DNA of 64,000 nucleotides from Epibacterium sp. Ofav1-8 (GCF_022348185.1 NZ_JAKRFD010000010.1:62001-126000), one strand, 5' to 3'; shown: positions 45,127 through 54,193, counted from the first letter of the stretch. Notes: generated from the letters alone by a model not told the origin. Made by a program: numbers and translations.

Positions 45127-45158
45127 AAAAAACCTCCCGGCACCAGGTGCGGGGAGGT
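45127..45158 (-). terminator. Rho-independent terminator of infC
   Basis: Minus-strand stem ACCTCCCCGCACC pairing with GGTGCCGGGAGGT (one mismatch), followed by TTTTTT. It lies about 43 bases after the infC stop. Confidence 0.85.
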
Positions 45159-45200
45159 CGCGGGCGCAGGGAGACCCCGCGCCGGATCGCCATAAGGGCG

Positions 45201-45749
<549 letters not shown>

Positions 45750-45997
45750 GGGTTCTATCCTTTGATAATTGCAGAAATTTGAGCCGGGAATTTAATCGGT
45801 GTCCGGCGGTCTTGCAAGCCGGAAACACGGTGCTTTTCATCATTGAGGGGAGTTTTCACGATAGAGCGCCCCCCGGCGGCGGAGCATGGCCGAGGGGAGC
45901 AGTATTTACCACTTCCCCCTTGTTGTCGACGCCTAAGACGCACATGAACATGCGCAATCCGTCCCGCGTCGGGACGTCAGCATGGAAGGACTATGCC

Positions 45998-46945
45998 ATG
46001 AAAATCGCAGGAGTGGGCGCCGCTGTCGGCGTCGTGGTCGTCGCAGGGGCGTTCTGGTATCTGAACCAATCCGAGGAACCGCTTGCCACGGAGGCCCCGG
46101 CAGAGGTGGCAAACGAAGTCGCCCCGGCGGACACCGAAACCGCGGCTGAGACCGAAGCCGAGACCGACACCGCCGCCGAGGCGGCCGCAGAGGCCGCAGC
46201 CGAGGCCGAAGCCACCGCCGAGGATCTGCAACAGCAGGTCGAGGATGGCGTTGCCGCGGCGGAGGACGCCGCCGAAGAATTGGCCGATCAGGCCGCTGAC
46301 GCGGTCTCGGATGCCGCCGACGCCGCCTCCGAGGCGGCCGCCGACCTCGGTGAAGGCGCCAGCGCCGCAGCCGATGCCGCGCAGGAGCAGGCCGCCGAGG
46401 CCGTGGACGCCGCCGAGGACACCGCCGCCGCCGTGGCAGAGACCGCAAGCGAGGCGGTCGACAGCGTGACCGAAGGCGCGGCTGATCTGGCCGAGGGCGC
46501 TCAGGAGGCTGCCGAGACCGCAGCGCAGGAGGTCCAGGACAGCCTGACGCAGGATGTGGGCGACGCGCTGCCGGATGAGAACACCGTGGCAGAGCAGGCC
46601 GAGACCGGCGCGGAGGTCGATACCGAGGCAGCGGCAGAGGCTGAGGCAGACGCCGCAGACACCGATGTCACCACAGAGACCTCGACTGAGTCTTCGACTG
46701 AGACCGCGACGGAGACCACAACCGAAGCCGACGCCGGCACTGACGCCGATGTGGCGGCGGACACCCCGGCCACGCTGCTCACGCCCGAAGGTTTTGACTA
46801 TGACCGGGTGATCGAGCTGATCGACGGCTCGCAACTGGACCCGCTGAAAAAGACCGCGGTGAAATCCGCGATCACCCAGGCGCGCGACAACCCCGATTTG
46901 CTGAAAGCGGCGCTGGAGCAGGCCCGCACTGCGCTCGGGCTCTAA
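45998..46945 (+). CDS. Ala/Glu-rich, membrane-anchored coiled-coil protein
   Basis: 315 residues from MKIAGVGAAVGVVVVAGAFWYLNQ, chosen because GGAAGGA lies 7 bases upstream; an ATG at 45944 is an alternative. One N-terminal membrane helix is followed by about 230 residues made mostly of Ala, Glu, Asp, Thr and Val with recurring EAAAEA and DAAEEAA-type heptads. This should form a long acidic helix or coiled coil. A distinct C-terminal segment (LLTPEGFDYDRVIELIDGSQLDPLKK onward, about the last 60 residues) looks folded and conserved. It probably spans periplasm from the inner membrane. No family assigned. Confidence 0.7.
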   Translation: MKIAGVGAAVGVVVVAGAFWYLNQSEEPLATEAPAEVANEVAPADTETAAETEAETDTAAEAAAEAAAEAEATAEDLQQQVEDGVAAAEDAAEELADQAADAVSDAADAASEAAADLGEGASAAADAAQEQAAEAVDAAEDTAAAVAETASEAVDSVTEGAADLAEGAQEAAETAAQEVQDSLTQDVGDALPDENTVAEQAETGAEVDTEAAAEAEADAADTDVTTETSTESSTETATETTTEADAGTDADVAADTPATLLTPEGFDYDRVIELIDGSQLDPLKKTAVKSAITQARDNPDLLKAALEQARTALGL

Positions 46946-46977
46946 CGCCCCCTCGGCAAACGCCAGACATCAGACAG

Positions 46978-47005
46978 GGGCGGCGCATCAGCGTCGCCCT
47001 TTTTG
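46978..47005 (+). terminator. Terminator after the Ala/Glu-rich gene
   Basis: Stem GGGCGGCG/CGTCGCCC (one G-T pair) followed by TTTTTG, about 33 bases after the stop. Confidence 0.8.
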
Positions 47006-47120
47006 TTGCGCCTCCCGATGCGCAAATAATTCTGCTGGAGCGCTGCGGTCACAAGCCCGGGCAGAAGGTTCACGCGCGGGAGGCCTTCTATCGCGGTCTC
47101 AGGGCCGCGCTGCTGAGACG

Positions 47121-47151
47121 AAAAATGCGGACCTCGCTGACGAGATCCGCA
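47121..47151 (-). terminator. Terminator of the ferredoxin-NADP reductase gene
   Basis: Minus-strand stem TGCGGATCTCG/CGAGGTCCGCA (one mismatch) with a 4-nt loop, followed by TTTTT, 33 bases after the stop at 47184. Confidence 0.85.
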
Positions 47152-47183
47152 GTGTTTCTGTTTGATGCGATGTGCCCGAGGGC

Positions 47184-48068
47184 TCAGTCGAGGAAGGCCT
47201 TTTCCACCACAAAATGTGCGGGCTTGGAATTGGCGCCTTCTTCCAGACCATAGGTGTTTTCAAACAGGTCCTTCAGTTCCAGGTTGAACGCCAGGTTGCC
47301 GCAGATCATCGCGCGGTCGCTTTCCGGGTTCAGCGGCGGCACGCCCAGATCCTCAAACGCCTCGCCCGAGCGCATCAGGTCGGTGATCCGGCCCATCTTG
47401 GCGCTCTCTTCGCGGGTGGTGGTGGGGTAGTATTTGATCTTCTTCCAGAAGCCCTCGCCGATCACCTCGTTCAGAAGCTCGTCGTCCTTGAGGCTCTCGA
47501 TCAACTCGCGGCCATAGGTCAGCTCTCCGGCCTCGCGGCAGGTGTGGGTGATGATGACCTCGTCGAATTTCTCGTAGGTTTCCGGCTCGCGCAGCAGCGA
47601 GGCAAAAGGCGCAAAGCCGGTGCCGGTGGCAAAGAACCAGATCCGCTTCCCGGGGACCAGCGCGTCATGCACCAGGGTGCCGACGGGTTTCGGGCGCAAG
47701 ATGATCTCGTCGCCGACCTTGATGTGTTGCAGCTTGGAGGTCAGCGGGCCGTCCTGCACCTTGATGGAGTAGAACTCCATTTCCTCGTCCCAGCTTGGGG
47801 ACGCGATGGAATAGGCGCGCAACAGCGGTTTCTGCTTGCCGGTCTTTGGGTCCGGATCGCCCATCAGGCCGATCATCACGAACTCGCCCGAGCGGAACCG
47901 CAGGGACGCAGGCCGCGTGCAGCGGAAGGAAAACAGCCGGTCGGTCCAGTGCTTGACCTCTGTCACGGTCTGGGCGTCGGGCAGGGTCGGTTTGGCCTTT
48001 GCAGGCGCGGCGGCTTCGGTCACAGGCTCACTCACAGTCTCGGTCACGGCGGCAATCTCGTTCATCAT
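47184..48068 (-). CDS. fpr: Ferredoxin-NADP(+) reductase
   Basis: 294 residues from MMNEIAAVTETVSEPVTE. The FAD-binding motif is RAYSIASPSWDEEMEFYSIKV (about 90-110), the NADP-binding region FFATGTGFAPFASLLREPE, and the C-terminal FAD-contact motif ends FVVEKAFLD. The N-terminal 35 residues are Ala/Thr/Pro-rich and longer than in other FprA proteins. It moves electrons between NADPH and ferredoxin or flavodoxin. Lying just downstream of the sulfite reductase operon on the same strand (152-bp gap), it is a natural electron source for CysI, which lacks a flavoprotein subunit here. Confidence 0.9.
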   Translation of the reverse strand: MMNEIAAVTETVSEPVTEAAAPAKAKPTLPDAQTVTEVKHWTDRLFSFRCTRPASLRFRSGEFVMIGLMGDPDPKTGKQKPLLRAYSIASPSWDEEMEFYSIKVQDGPLTSKLQHIKVGDEIILRPKPVGTLVHDALVPGKRIWFFATGTGFAPFASLLREPETYEKFDEVIITHTCREAGELTYGRELIESLKDDELLNEVIGEGFWKKIKYYPTTTREESAKMGRITDLMRSGEAFEDLGVPPLNPESDRAMICGNLAFNLELKDLFENTYGLEEGANSKPAHFVVEKAFLD

Positions 48069-48220
48069 GTCTCTGCCAGCGGGGATAGGCCGGCACCTCT
48101 GATTAAGCATTGATCCAGGTCAGGGGAACCCCTCCTGCGGCAATCTTGCGCAGATCCGGCCCGGCATCGCAGATGCGGGGCCGGGCAGGGGTGGCCTGAC
48201 GGCGGGGTCTTGGGGCTGGC

Positions 48221-48625
48221 TTAGCGCGCGGCGTTCGAATGCGCGCGCAGGCGGGCCTGATAGTTGTGGCTTTGCCAATTGGCACGGAATTGCCACTGGT
48301 CCTCGGGCTGGCGGGTGGCCAGGTCGTCGGAGATTTCCACCTCGTCGAACCCCACCCGGCGCGCCATGGCATATTGATCCGAGATCACATGCCCCTTGGC
48401 CCGCAGGCGCCCCTCGTATCCCATCAGGCGCAGCATGCGCGCAATGGTGAAACCGCGCCCGTCGGCAAAAGAGGGGAAATCAACGCGGATCATCTCCACG
48501 CCGTCCAGCTGCCCGGCCAGCGCGGCCGCATCGGTGTCGGAGGCCAGGTCGAGCACATGCTCGCCCTCAAAGCCGCCGGTCCAGTCATCATGGGCAAAGC
48601 CCGTATCGGTCACGATAACGCTCAT
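48221..48625 (-). CDS. DUF934 protein of sulfate assimilation operon
   Basis: 134 residues from MSVIVTDTGFAHDDWTGGF. DUF934 pattern: FPSFADGRGFTIARMLRLMGYEGRLRAKGHVISDQYAMARRVGFDEVEI (about 72-120). The family co-occurs with sulfite reductase and CysH genes and may help electron transfer or complex assembly, but its biochemistry is not established. It lies 5 bp after cysH. An upstream in-frame ATG at 48679 overlaps cysH and is less likely. Confidence 0.85.
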   Translation of the reverse strand: MSVIVTDTGFAHDDWTGGFEGEHVLDLASDTDAAALAGQLDGVEMIRVDFPSFADGRGFTIARMLRLMGYEGRLRAKGHVISDQYAMARRVGFDEVEISDDLATRQPEDQWQFRANWQSHNYQARLRAHSNAAR

Positions 48626-48630
48626 GTCAC

Positions 48631-49392
48631 TCAAGCTCCTGTACGGACGAATTTGCCATCCACCACGTGGATGCCGCATTCTTCCTTGTTCTGGTTGCGC
48701 CAGCGGCCGGCGCGGGGGTCTTCGCCTTCGGCCACCGGGCTGGTGCAGGGGGCACAGCCGATCGACGGATAGCCCTTGGCCACCAGCGGGTGCCGGGGCA
48801 GGCGGTTTTCATCCATATAGGCGCGCACATCCTCTGGCGCCCAATGGGCCAGCGGATTGATCTTCATCCGCCCCGTTCCGTCCTCGACCTCAAAGAAGTC
48901 GAGCGCGGCGCGGGTGCCGGACTGGAACCGCTTGCGGCCGGTGATCCAGCCGTCATAGCCCGCCAGCGCCTTTTGCAGCGGGATGGTCTTGCGCAGGGCG
49001 CAGCAGGCATCGGTGTCGGAAAACCGCAGCGCGCCATAGGGGTCCTTGTCGGCGATGTCATCGGCCTTGATGACATGCACGTTCCGCAGCCCCAGACGCT
49101 CGCTCACCTCCTGCTGGTAGACCAGCGTTTCGGTGAACAGCAGTTCGGTATCGACAAACAGCACCGGCACCATCGGGTCGATGATGGCGGCCATGTGCAG
49201 CAGCACCACCGACTCCGCGCCGAAAGACGAGACCAGCGCGATATTGCCGGCATCGCGAAGCGCCCCCTCCATCACGGAGGTCGCCGAATGGTGCTTGAAC
49301 CGCGCATTGAGCGCCGCCACCTGTTCGGCCAGGGCCACCGCGCTGCGCGAGGCAGCGGGCTGTCCCTGTATTTCCTGGTCTATGCGGGTCAT
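48631..49392 (-). CDS. cysH: Assimilatory APS/PAPS reductase
   Basis: 253 residues. The PP-loop-type nucleotide fold reads IALVSSFGAESVVLLHMAA and the CysH body VLFVDTELLFTETLVYQQEVSERLGL. It carries the extra Cys pairs DACCALRK and GCAPCTSP with ECGIH near the C-terminus, which bind a [4Fe-4S] cluster in the APS-type (plant-like) reductases. The substrate is probably adenylyl sulfate. Step: activated sulfate to sulfite. It sits 3 bp after cysI and 5 bp before DUF934, so all are one operon. Confidence 0.93.
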   Translation of the reverse strand: MTRIDQEIQGQPAASRSAVALAEQVAALNARFKHHSATSVMEGALRDAGNIALVSSFGAESVVLLHMAAIIDPMVPVLFVDTELLFTETLVYQQEVSERLGLRNVHVIKADDIADKDPYGALRFSDTDACCALRKTIPLQKALAGYDGWITGRKRFQSGTRAALDFFEVEDGTGRMKINPLAHWAPEDVRAYMDENRLPRHPLVAKGYPSIGCAPCTSPVAEGEDPRAGRWRNQNKEECGIHVVDGKFVRTGA

Positions 49393-49395
49393 GGC

Positions 49396-51063
49396 TCAGG
49401 CCACCTTTTTGTCTGCCGCCGGGTAGAGCGCCGCCTTGAAGGGCTCCATGCCAACGCGGCGATAGGTCTGGAGGAATTCCTCCTCCGCACTCTCGCGCTG
49501 CTCCAGATAGGTCTCCACGATGCGCTCCACCGCGGGGACGATCTCGTCATAGGCAAAGCCGGGCCCGGTGCGGGTGCCGATCGCTGCCGTTTCGGTCGCG
49601 TCACCGCCGAGGGTGATCTGGTAGTTTTCGACCCCTGCGCGATCCAGACCAAGGATGCCGATATGGCCAACGTGGTGGTGGCCACAGGCGTTGATGCAGC
49701 CGGAGATCTTGATCTGCAGATGGCCCACGTCGTGCTCCATCTTCAGATCCTCGAACCGGGTGGCGATCTCCTGCGCGACCGGGATCGACCGCGCGGTGGC
49801 CAGGGCGCAGTAATCCATGCCGGGGCAGGCGATGATGTCCGAGATCAGCCCGATGTTGGCGGTGGCCAGATCGGCGGCCTTCAGACGCGCGTGGATCGCC
49901 GGCAGGTCGTTCTTGTGCACATGCGGCAGGATCACGTTCTGCTCGTGGCTGATGCGCAGCTCGCCATAGGCGAACTCCTCGGCGATATCGGCCATTTCGC
50001 GCATCTGCGCGGCGGTCGCATCGCCCGGGGTCGCCCCGTGTTTCTTGATCGAGATGGTCACGATCGCATGCCCGGGCGCCTTGTGCGCGGCCAGGTTGGT
50101 ATCGGCCCAGGCGCGGAACACCGGGTCGGAGTCGTAGGCGGCGTCAAAGGCCTCGGTGCCGCCGCTGCGGAACTCCGGCGCGGCAAAGTGGCGCTTGATG
50201 TCCTGGAACAGCGCCTGATCGGCACCGCCAAAAGTCGGGCGCACCTGTTCGAACCGCGCGTCGGTCAGCTCGCGGATCTTCTCCAGACCCATTTCATGCA
50301 CGGTGATCTTGATGCGGGCCTTGTATTTGTTGTCGCGGCGCCCGTACTGGTTCCAGACCGAGATCACGCTCTCGATATAGGGCAGCAGGTCATCGGCAGC
50401 GACAAAGTCGTTGAGCACCTTGCCGATCATCGGGGTGCGGCCAAGGCCACCACCCACCAGCACCTGATAGCCAAGCTCGCCCGCGTCATTGCGCACGATC
50501 TTCACCGCCAGGTCATGCGCCTTCAGCACCGCACGGTCATTGGCGGCGCCAGAGACGGCGATCTTGAACTTGCGGCCCATGAACTGGAATTCCGGATGGT
50601 CGGTGGACCACTGCCGGATCAGCTCGGCGATCGGGCGCGGATCTTCGATCTCGTCGGCGGCTGCACCGGCGAAATGGTCCGCGGTCACGTTGCGGATGGT
50701 GTTGCCCGAGGTCTGGATGGCGTGCAGGTTCACCTCCGCCAGCGCGTCCAGCATGTCCGGCACGTCCTTCAGCTTCGGCCAGTTGTACTGGATGTTCTGC
50801 CGGGTGGTGAAATGGCCATAGCCCTTGTCCCATTTCTCGGCCAGCAGCGCCAGCGCGCGCATCTGATCGGGATTGAGCGTGCCATAGGGGATCGCCACCC
50901 GCAGCATATAGGCATGCAGTTGCAGGTAGAGCCCGTTCATCAGGCGCAGCGGCTTGAACTCGTCTTCGGTCAGCGCGCCGTCGATGCGACGCTCGACCTG
51001 GGCGCGGAACTGACGGTTGCGCTCGGCGAGAAAGGCGTGGTCGAAGTCGTTGTACTTATACAT
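49396..51063 (-). CDS. cysI: Sulfite reductase, siroheme [4Fe-4S] hemoprotein subunit
   Basis: 555 residues from MYKYNDFDHAFLAERNRQF. Two nitrite/sulfite reductase repeats are seen. The siroheme-cluster Cys residues fall in DIIACPGMDYCALA and ISGCINACGHHHVGHIGI (C-x5-C and C-x3-C, about 425-490). GHFTTRQNIQYNW and QTSGNTIRNVTAD are family motifs. It reduces sulfite to sulfide with six electrons. No CysJ flavoprotein gene is nearby, which supports ferredoxin as donor via the adjacent fpr. Its start overlaps the DUF2849 stop by 8 bp. Confidence 0.94.
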   Translation of the reverse strand: MYKYNDFDHAFLAERNRQFRAQVERRIDGALTEDEFKPLRLMNGLYLQLHAYMLRVAIPYGTLNPDQMRALALLAEKWDKGYGHFTTRQNIQYNWPKLKDVPDMLDALAEVNLHAIQTSGNTIRNVTADHFAGAAADEIEDPRPIAELIRQWSTDHPEFQFMGRKFKIAVSGAANDRAVLKAHDLAVKIVRNDAGELGYQVLVGGGLGRTPMIGKVLNDFVAADDLLPYIESVISVWNQYGRRDNKYKARIKITVHEMGLEKIRELTDARFEQVRPTFGGADQALFQDIKRHFAAPEFRSGGTEAFDAAYDSDPVFRAWADTNLAAHKAPGHAIVTISIKKHGATPGDATAAQMREMADIAEEFAYGELRISHEQNVILPHVHKNDLPAIHARLKAADLATANIGLISDIIACPGMDYCALATARSIPVAQEIATRFEDLKMEHDVGHLQIKISGCINACGHHHVGHIGILGLDRAGVENYQITLGGDATETAAIGTRTGPGFAYDEIVPAVERIVETYLEQRESAEEEFLQTYRRVGMEPFKAALYPAADKKVA

Positions 51064-51364
51064 TGGCTGCGGCCTCCTGTTTGCCGTGGCGGTAGTTCGA
51101 GGGCCCGGTGCGGCGGAACGCCTCGCGGAAGTGGGTGGGTTCAGGACCGGTCTCCCCGGCCTGAGCATCGGCGAGATAGGCGCCGACCGCGACCTGCGGC
51201 TGGCTCTGCGCCTCCAGCAGGCGCAACTGTGCCTCCGCCTCGTCGACGATCAGCTCGGCCTCTTCCAGGACGCGGGTCCAGCCGCCCGCGGCGGTGAGAT
51301 AGATCACATCGCCTTCGAGCAGGTCGTTGGCGGTGACGACTTTGGGGGTAAATGCACGGGCCAT
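51056..51364 (-). CDS. DUF2849 protein of sulfate assimilation operon
   Basis: 102 residues. Pattern KVVTANDLLEGDVIYLTAAGGWTRVLEEAEL, then GAYLADAQAG and PTHFREAFRRTGPSNYRHGKQ, typical of DUF2849 proteins that precede cysI in alphaproteobacteria. It is small and soluble with no known activity. The start is coupled to the SUMT gene by TGATG (one shared base), and the stop overlaps cysI by 8 bp, so it is firmly part of the cys operon. Confidence 0.85.
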   Translation of the reverse strand: MARAFTPKVVTANDLLEGDVIYLTAAGGWTRVLEEAELIVDEAEAQLRLLEAQSQPQVAVGAYLADAQAGETGPEPTHFREAFRRTGPSNYRHGKQEAAANV

Positions 51365-52188
51365 CAGGCAAGCTCCATCTGAATATCGGTGCGGGCGGCG
51401 GTGGCGGCAGCTGCGCGCGGCGCCAGCCCGAGGAAGGTGAGGGCCGGGCCGTCAAAGGCGGCGGCGGCCAGATCGGCGGGCAGCCGGTCAAGGGTGGTGG
51501 CCAGCACGCGCTGGCTGTCACGAGAGGCGTTCTCCACCACGGTCACCGGCGTCGCCGGGTCGGCGCCATGCATCAGCATGCGCCCCTGCACGAACCGGGC
51601 GGATTTCTTGCCCATATAGACGGCAGCCACTTCGCCCGGACGGGCAAGCTGCGCCCAGTCGTGATCGGCAAAGCCCTTCATGTCGTGACCGGTGAGGAAC
51701 CGCACCGAGGAATTGCGCCCGCGCTGGGTCAGGCTCTGACCGATCGCGGCCACGGCGGCAGAGGCGGCGGTGATGCCGGGCAGGATCTGCGTGTCCACAT
51801 CAGCGGCCTCGCAGGCGGAAAGCTCCTCGTCGAGGCGGCCAAAGATCGTCGGATCGCCCGATTTCAGCCGCAGCACGCTGCGCCCGCGCTTGGCATGATG
51901 CACCAGCCGCGCGCAGATATCTTCCTGCGCCATCGAGGGGCCGAAGCCCTCCTTGCCGACGTCTTCGAGAAGGGCCCCGTCATGGGCCAGCGCCATGATC
52001 TCGGCGCTGACCAGACGGTCGTAGAGGATCACATCCGCCGTGCGCAGCGCCTTCAGCACCTTGAGCGTCAGCAGGTCCGGGTCTCCGGGGCCGGAGCCGG
52101 CAAAGGCCACCACGCCCGGGCACATCACGCCCTGCGGTCCCGGAAGGGCGGGCAGGTCGGCGGGGATATGGCTGGTGTCGCGTGGCAT
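51364..52188 (-). CDS. cobA: Uroporphyrinogen-III C-methyltransferase (siroheme branch)
   Basis: 274 residues. SUMT family: VAFAGSGPGDPDLLTLKVLKAL (about 27-48), YDRLVSAEIMALA, LKSGDPTIFGRLDEELSACEAA and LPGITAASAAVAAIGQSLTQRG. It methylates uroporphyrinogen III at C2 and C7, giving precorrin-2 for siroheme (needed by CysI) and cobalamin. The N-terminal dehydrogenase/ferrochelatase part of CysG is absent. First gene of the cys operon, facing the Lrp-type regulator across a 146-bp intergenic region. Confidence 0.9.
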   Translation of the reverse strand: MPRDTSHIPADLPALPGPQGVMCPGVVAFAGSGPGDPDLLTLKVLKALRTADVILYDRLVSAEIMALAHDGALLEDVGKEGFGPSMAQEDICARLVHHAKRGRSVLRLKSGDPTIFGRLDEELSACEAADVDTQILPGITAASAAVAAIGQSLTQRGRNSSVRFLTGHDMKGFADHDWAQLARPGEVAAVYMGKKSARFVQGRMLMHGADPATPVTVVENASRDSQRVLATTLDRLPADLAAAAFDGPALTFLGLAPRAAAATAARTDIQMELA

Positions 52189-52216
52189 TGGCGGGTCCGT
52201 CCGTGGTGTTTGACTT

Positions 52217-52241
52217 GGGATTAGATATAGGAAATATTCCC
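52217..52241. promoter_or_regulatory. AT-rich near-palindrome between cys operon and Lrp regulator
   Basis: GGGA and TCCC ends bracket an AT-rich centre with GGAAATATTCC, close to the symmetric, AT-rich Lrp-type operator style. It lies 29 bp before the cobA start and 94 bp before the regulator start. The binding role is inferred. Confidence 0.4.
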
Positions 52242-52334
52242 GTCTGGACGCTATATGCGCCGGGAAATAAGGACATGCGTCCGCAGCCCTCCGGGCAGGA
52301 AGTCCGGATGTCCTCAGGTTTGGAGAATTTTGGA

Positions 52335-52814
52335 ATGACAGTGCGGATCGACGCCACGGATCGGAAAATTCTGGCGGAACTGCAACGCGATGCGGGGCAA
52401 TCCCTGGACGAAATCGCCAAGCAGGTGGGCAGTTCCAAGACGCCGGTGTGGAATCGTATCCGCAAGCTGCGCGAGGCCGGGGTCGTGGGCAATCAGACCA
52501 TGATCCTCGATGCCGAGGCGCTGGGGTTCGAGGCCTGTTTCTTCGTGCTGATCCGCACCTCGGAGCATGAGGCCGACTGGCAGGCCGCGTTCCTCAAGGC
52601 GCTGCGCGAACGCCCCGAGGTGCAGGAGGCGCATCGGCTCGCCGGTGACATCGACTATATTCTCAAGGTTCGGGTCCGCAACGCGCGCGCCTACGACAAG
52701 TTCTATCAGGCGCTGATCTCCGAGGTGCGGGTGCACAATGTCACCGCGCTCCTGTCGATGGAGGAGATCAAATCCACCACCCATTTGCCGCTGGAGCAGA
52801 TCCGGGTGGAGTGA
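52335..52814 (+). CDS. Lrp/AsnC-family regulator next to the cys operon
   Basis: 159 residues from MTVRIDATDRKILAELQRDAGQSLDEIAKQVGSSKTPVWNRIRKLREAGVV (about 1-50), a classic AsnC-type HTH. The C-terminal RAM ligand domain follows (ACFFVLIRTSEHEADW, LAGDIDYILKVRVRNARAYDKFYQALIS). Upstream ATGs at 52182 and 52308 give extensions without family sequence. Lrp/AsnC proteins sense amino acids. Divergent placement suggests control of the sulfate assimilation operon, perhaps in response to cysteine or a related amino acid. Confidence 0.85.
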   Translation: MTVRIDATDRKILAELQRDAGQSLDEIAKQVGSSKTPVWNRIRKLREAGVVGNQTMILDAEALGFEACFFVLIRTSEHEADWQAAFLKALRERPEVQEAHRLAGDIDYILKVRVRNARAYDKFYQALISEVRVHNVTALLSMEEIKSTTHLPLEQIRVE

Positions 52815-52886
52815 CCCGGCGGCGATCCGCAGCGCCAACCTGTGTCGAGGCGCAAACGTTGACCGCCGCATGACGGGGACGCTCCC

Positions 52887-53147
52887 CTAGAGGGGCGAGC
52901 GCAGCACCAGTTGCCGCCCGTCCTCCAGCCGCCACGGCAACTGATCCTTGCCGCTGGTGGCAGGCTGTACGCCAATGTCGGCCAGCAGATGCGGCGAGGT
53001 CTCTGCCAATCGGCGCAGATCCTGTTCCGGAATCCTGACAGCCGGCGCAGGTTTTCTCACGCCAAATCTCTCGCGAATCCGGCGAAGAAGAGTGCGGACC
53101 CCGGAGCGCCTGCCCAGTGCTGCCTGGGTGTTCAATACTGTGGTCAT
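52887..53147 (-). CDS. Small basic protein, unknown
   Basis: 86 residues, Arg-rich: RRSGVRTLLRRIRERFGVRK near the N-terminus, then DLRRLAETSPHLLADIGVQP (about 43-62), which resembles the RELADIG helix of DUF1127-type small proteins. It is divergent from the LysR regulator and could be its target. Ribosome site GGGAGAT lies before the ATG. Function unknown. Confidence 0.5.
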   Translation of the reverse strand: MTTVLNTQAALGRRSGVRTLLRRIRERFGVRKPAPAVRIPEQDLRRLAETSPHLLADIGVQPATSGKDQLPWRLEDGRQLVLRSPL

Positions 53148-53231
53148 GGCCTCATCTCCCTAATATCGGCGTCCGTGCTTTGGGAATACGGGGTCAGGGG
53201 GCTTGCGCGCAAATCAGTTAAATTCCATGAT

Positions 53232-53252
53232 TGGATCAGGAAAACTGATCCA
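53232..53252. promoter_or_regulatory. Perfect 8-bp inverted repeat at the LysR translation start
   Basis: TGGATCAG and CTGATCCA are exact reverse complements with a 5-base spacer (GAAAA). The site ends 12 bp before the LysR ATG and sits against its ribosome site. It may be an operator or an mRNA hairpin that limits initiation. Confidence 0.5.
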
Positions 53253-53264
53253 TGAGGGAGCGTC

Positions 53265-54176
53265 ATGCGCCTGCCGCCGTTGAATGCCCTGCGCGCCTTC
53301 GAGGCCGCCGCCCGCCATCAGGGGTTCATTCAGGCGGCCGAAGAGCTGTTCGTGACCCGCGGTGCCATCAGCCGTCAGGTCAAGATCCTGGAGGATCACC
53401 TCGGGGTGGGGCTGTTTCACCGCCATGCCCGCGGGGTGGAGCTGACCACGGCCGGGCGGCGGCTCCATCCGGTGCTGACCGAGGCGTTCCAGATGATGCA
53501 GCGGCAGGTCGAGCAGATCGCCTCCGATGCCTCCGAGCTGCGGGTGATCTGCCCGCCAACCCTGTCGATCCGCTGGCTGCTGCCGCAGCTGGAGACGTTC
53601 CGGGCGGCCCATCCGGAGATCAAGCTGCGGCTGACCACCGATTTCTACAGCACCAAGGGGTTCGAGGCCGCCGAGTACGACCTTGGCATCTCCTTGCAGA
53701 ACCGCCCCGGCCGGTCGGCATCGCTCCAGGTGCTGCCGCTGTTTGAAATGGTGCTGTCACCGGCCTGCGCGCCGGCGCTGCTACCGGACCTGGCGGCGAA
53801 GGGACCCCCGGCGCTGGCGCAGCAGCGGCTGCTGCACGAGAGCCCGCGGCGCAGCGACTGGCCCACCTGGGTGCAGCACTTCGGCGTCGCGCAGGTCGAC
53901 GCCACCGCCGGCGAGGTGTTTCCCAACCTCGACATGGCCACGCGCGCGGCGGTGATCGGGGCCGGTGTGGTGATGGCGGATCTGGTCCTCTGTGCCGAGG
54001 AGCTGGCGCGCGGCGACCTGGTGCTGCCCTTCCCGGAGATGACCTGCGGCACCCCGGATGGCGCCTATGCGCTGGTTGGCGAGGCGGAAAAATGGCACGA
54101 TCCCAAGGTGGTGGCCTTTCGCGACTGGCTGATGGCGGGGCCCTGCGCAGCGGCGCTTTCGGCGCTGCCGCAGTGA
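53265..54176 (+). CDS. LysR-family regulator, GcvA type
   Basis: 303 residues. N-terminal HTH LNALRAFEAAARHQGFIQAAEELFVTRGAISRQVKILEDHLGVGLFHR (about 6-53), the GcvA-like opening LPPLNALRAFEAAARH. A periplasmic-binding-like effector domain follows. The effector is unknown. Neighbours are the small basic protein (divergent) and a convergent P450. Ribosome site GAGGGAG precedes the ATG at 53265. Confidence 0.88.
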   Translation: MRLPPLNALRAFEAAARHQGFIQAAEELFVTRGAISRQVKILEDHLGVGLFHRHARGVELTTAGRRLHPVLTEAFQMMQRQVEQIASDASELRVICPPTLSIRWLLPQLETFRAAHPEIKLRLTTDFYSTKGFEAAEYDLGISLQNRPGRSASLQVLPLFEMVLSPACAPALLPDLAAKGPPALAQQRLLHESPRRSDWPTWVQHFGVAQVDATAGEVFPNLDMATRAAVIGAGVVMADLVLCAEELARGDLVLPFPEMTCGTPDGAYALVGEAEKWHDPKVVAFRDWLMAGPCAAALSALPQ

Positions 54177-54193
54177 CGGGACGCAGGCTGCGA

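Noticed and set aside
48667-51297. 876-residue open frame antisense to cysH and cysI
   Set aside because: Shadow of the cys genes, with no recognisable motifs and an unnatural amino acid composition.
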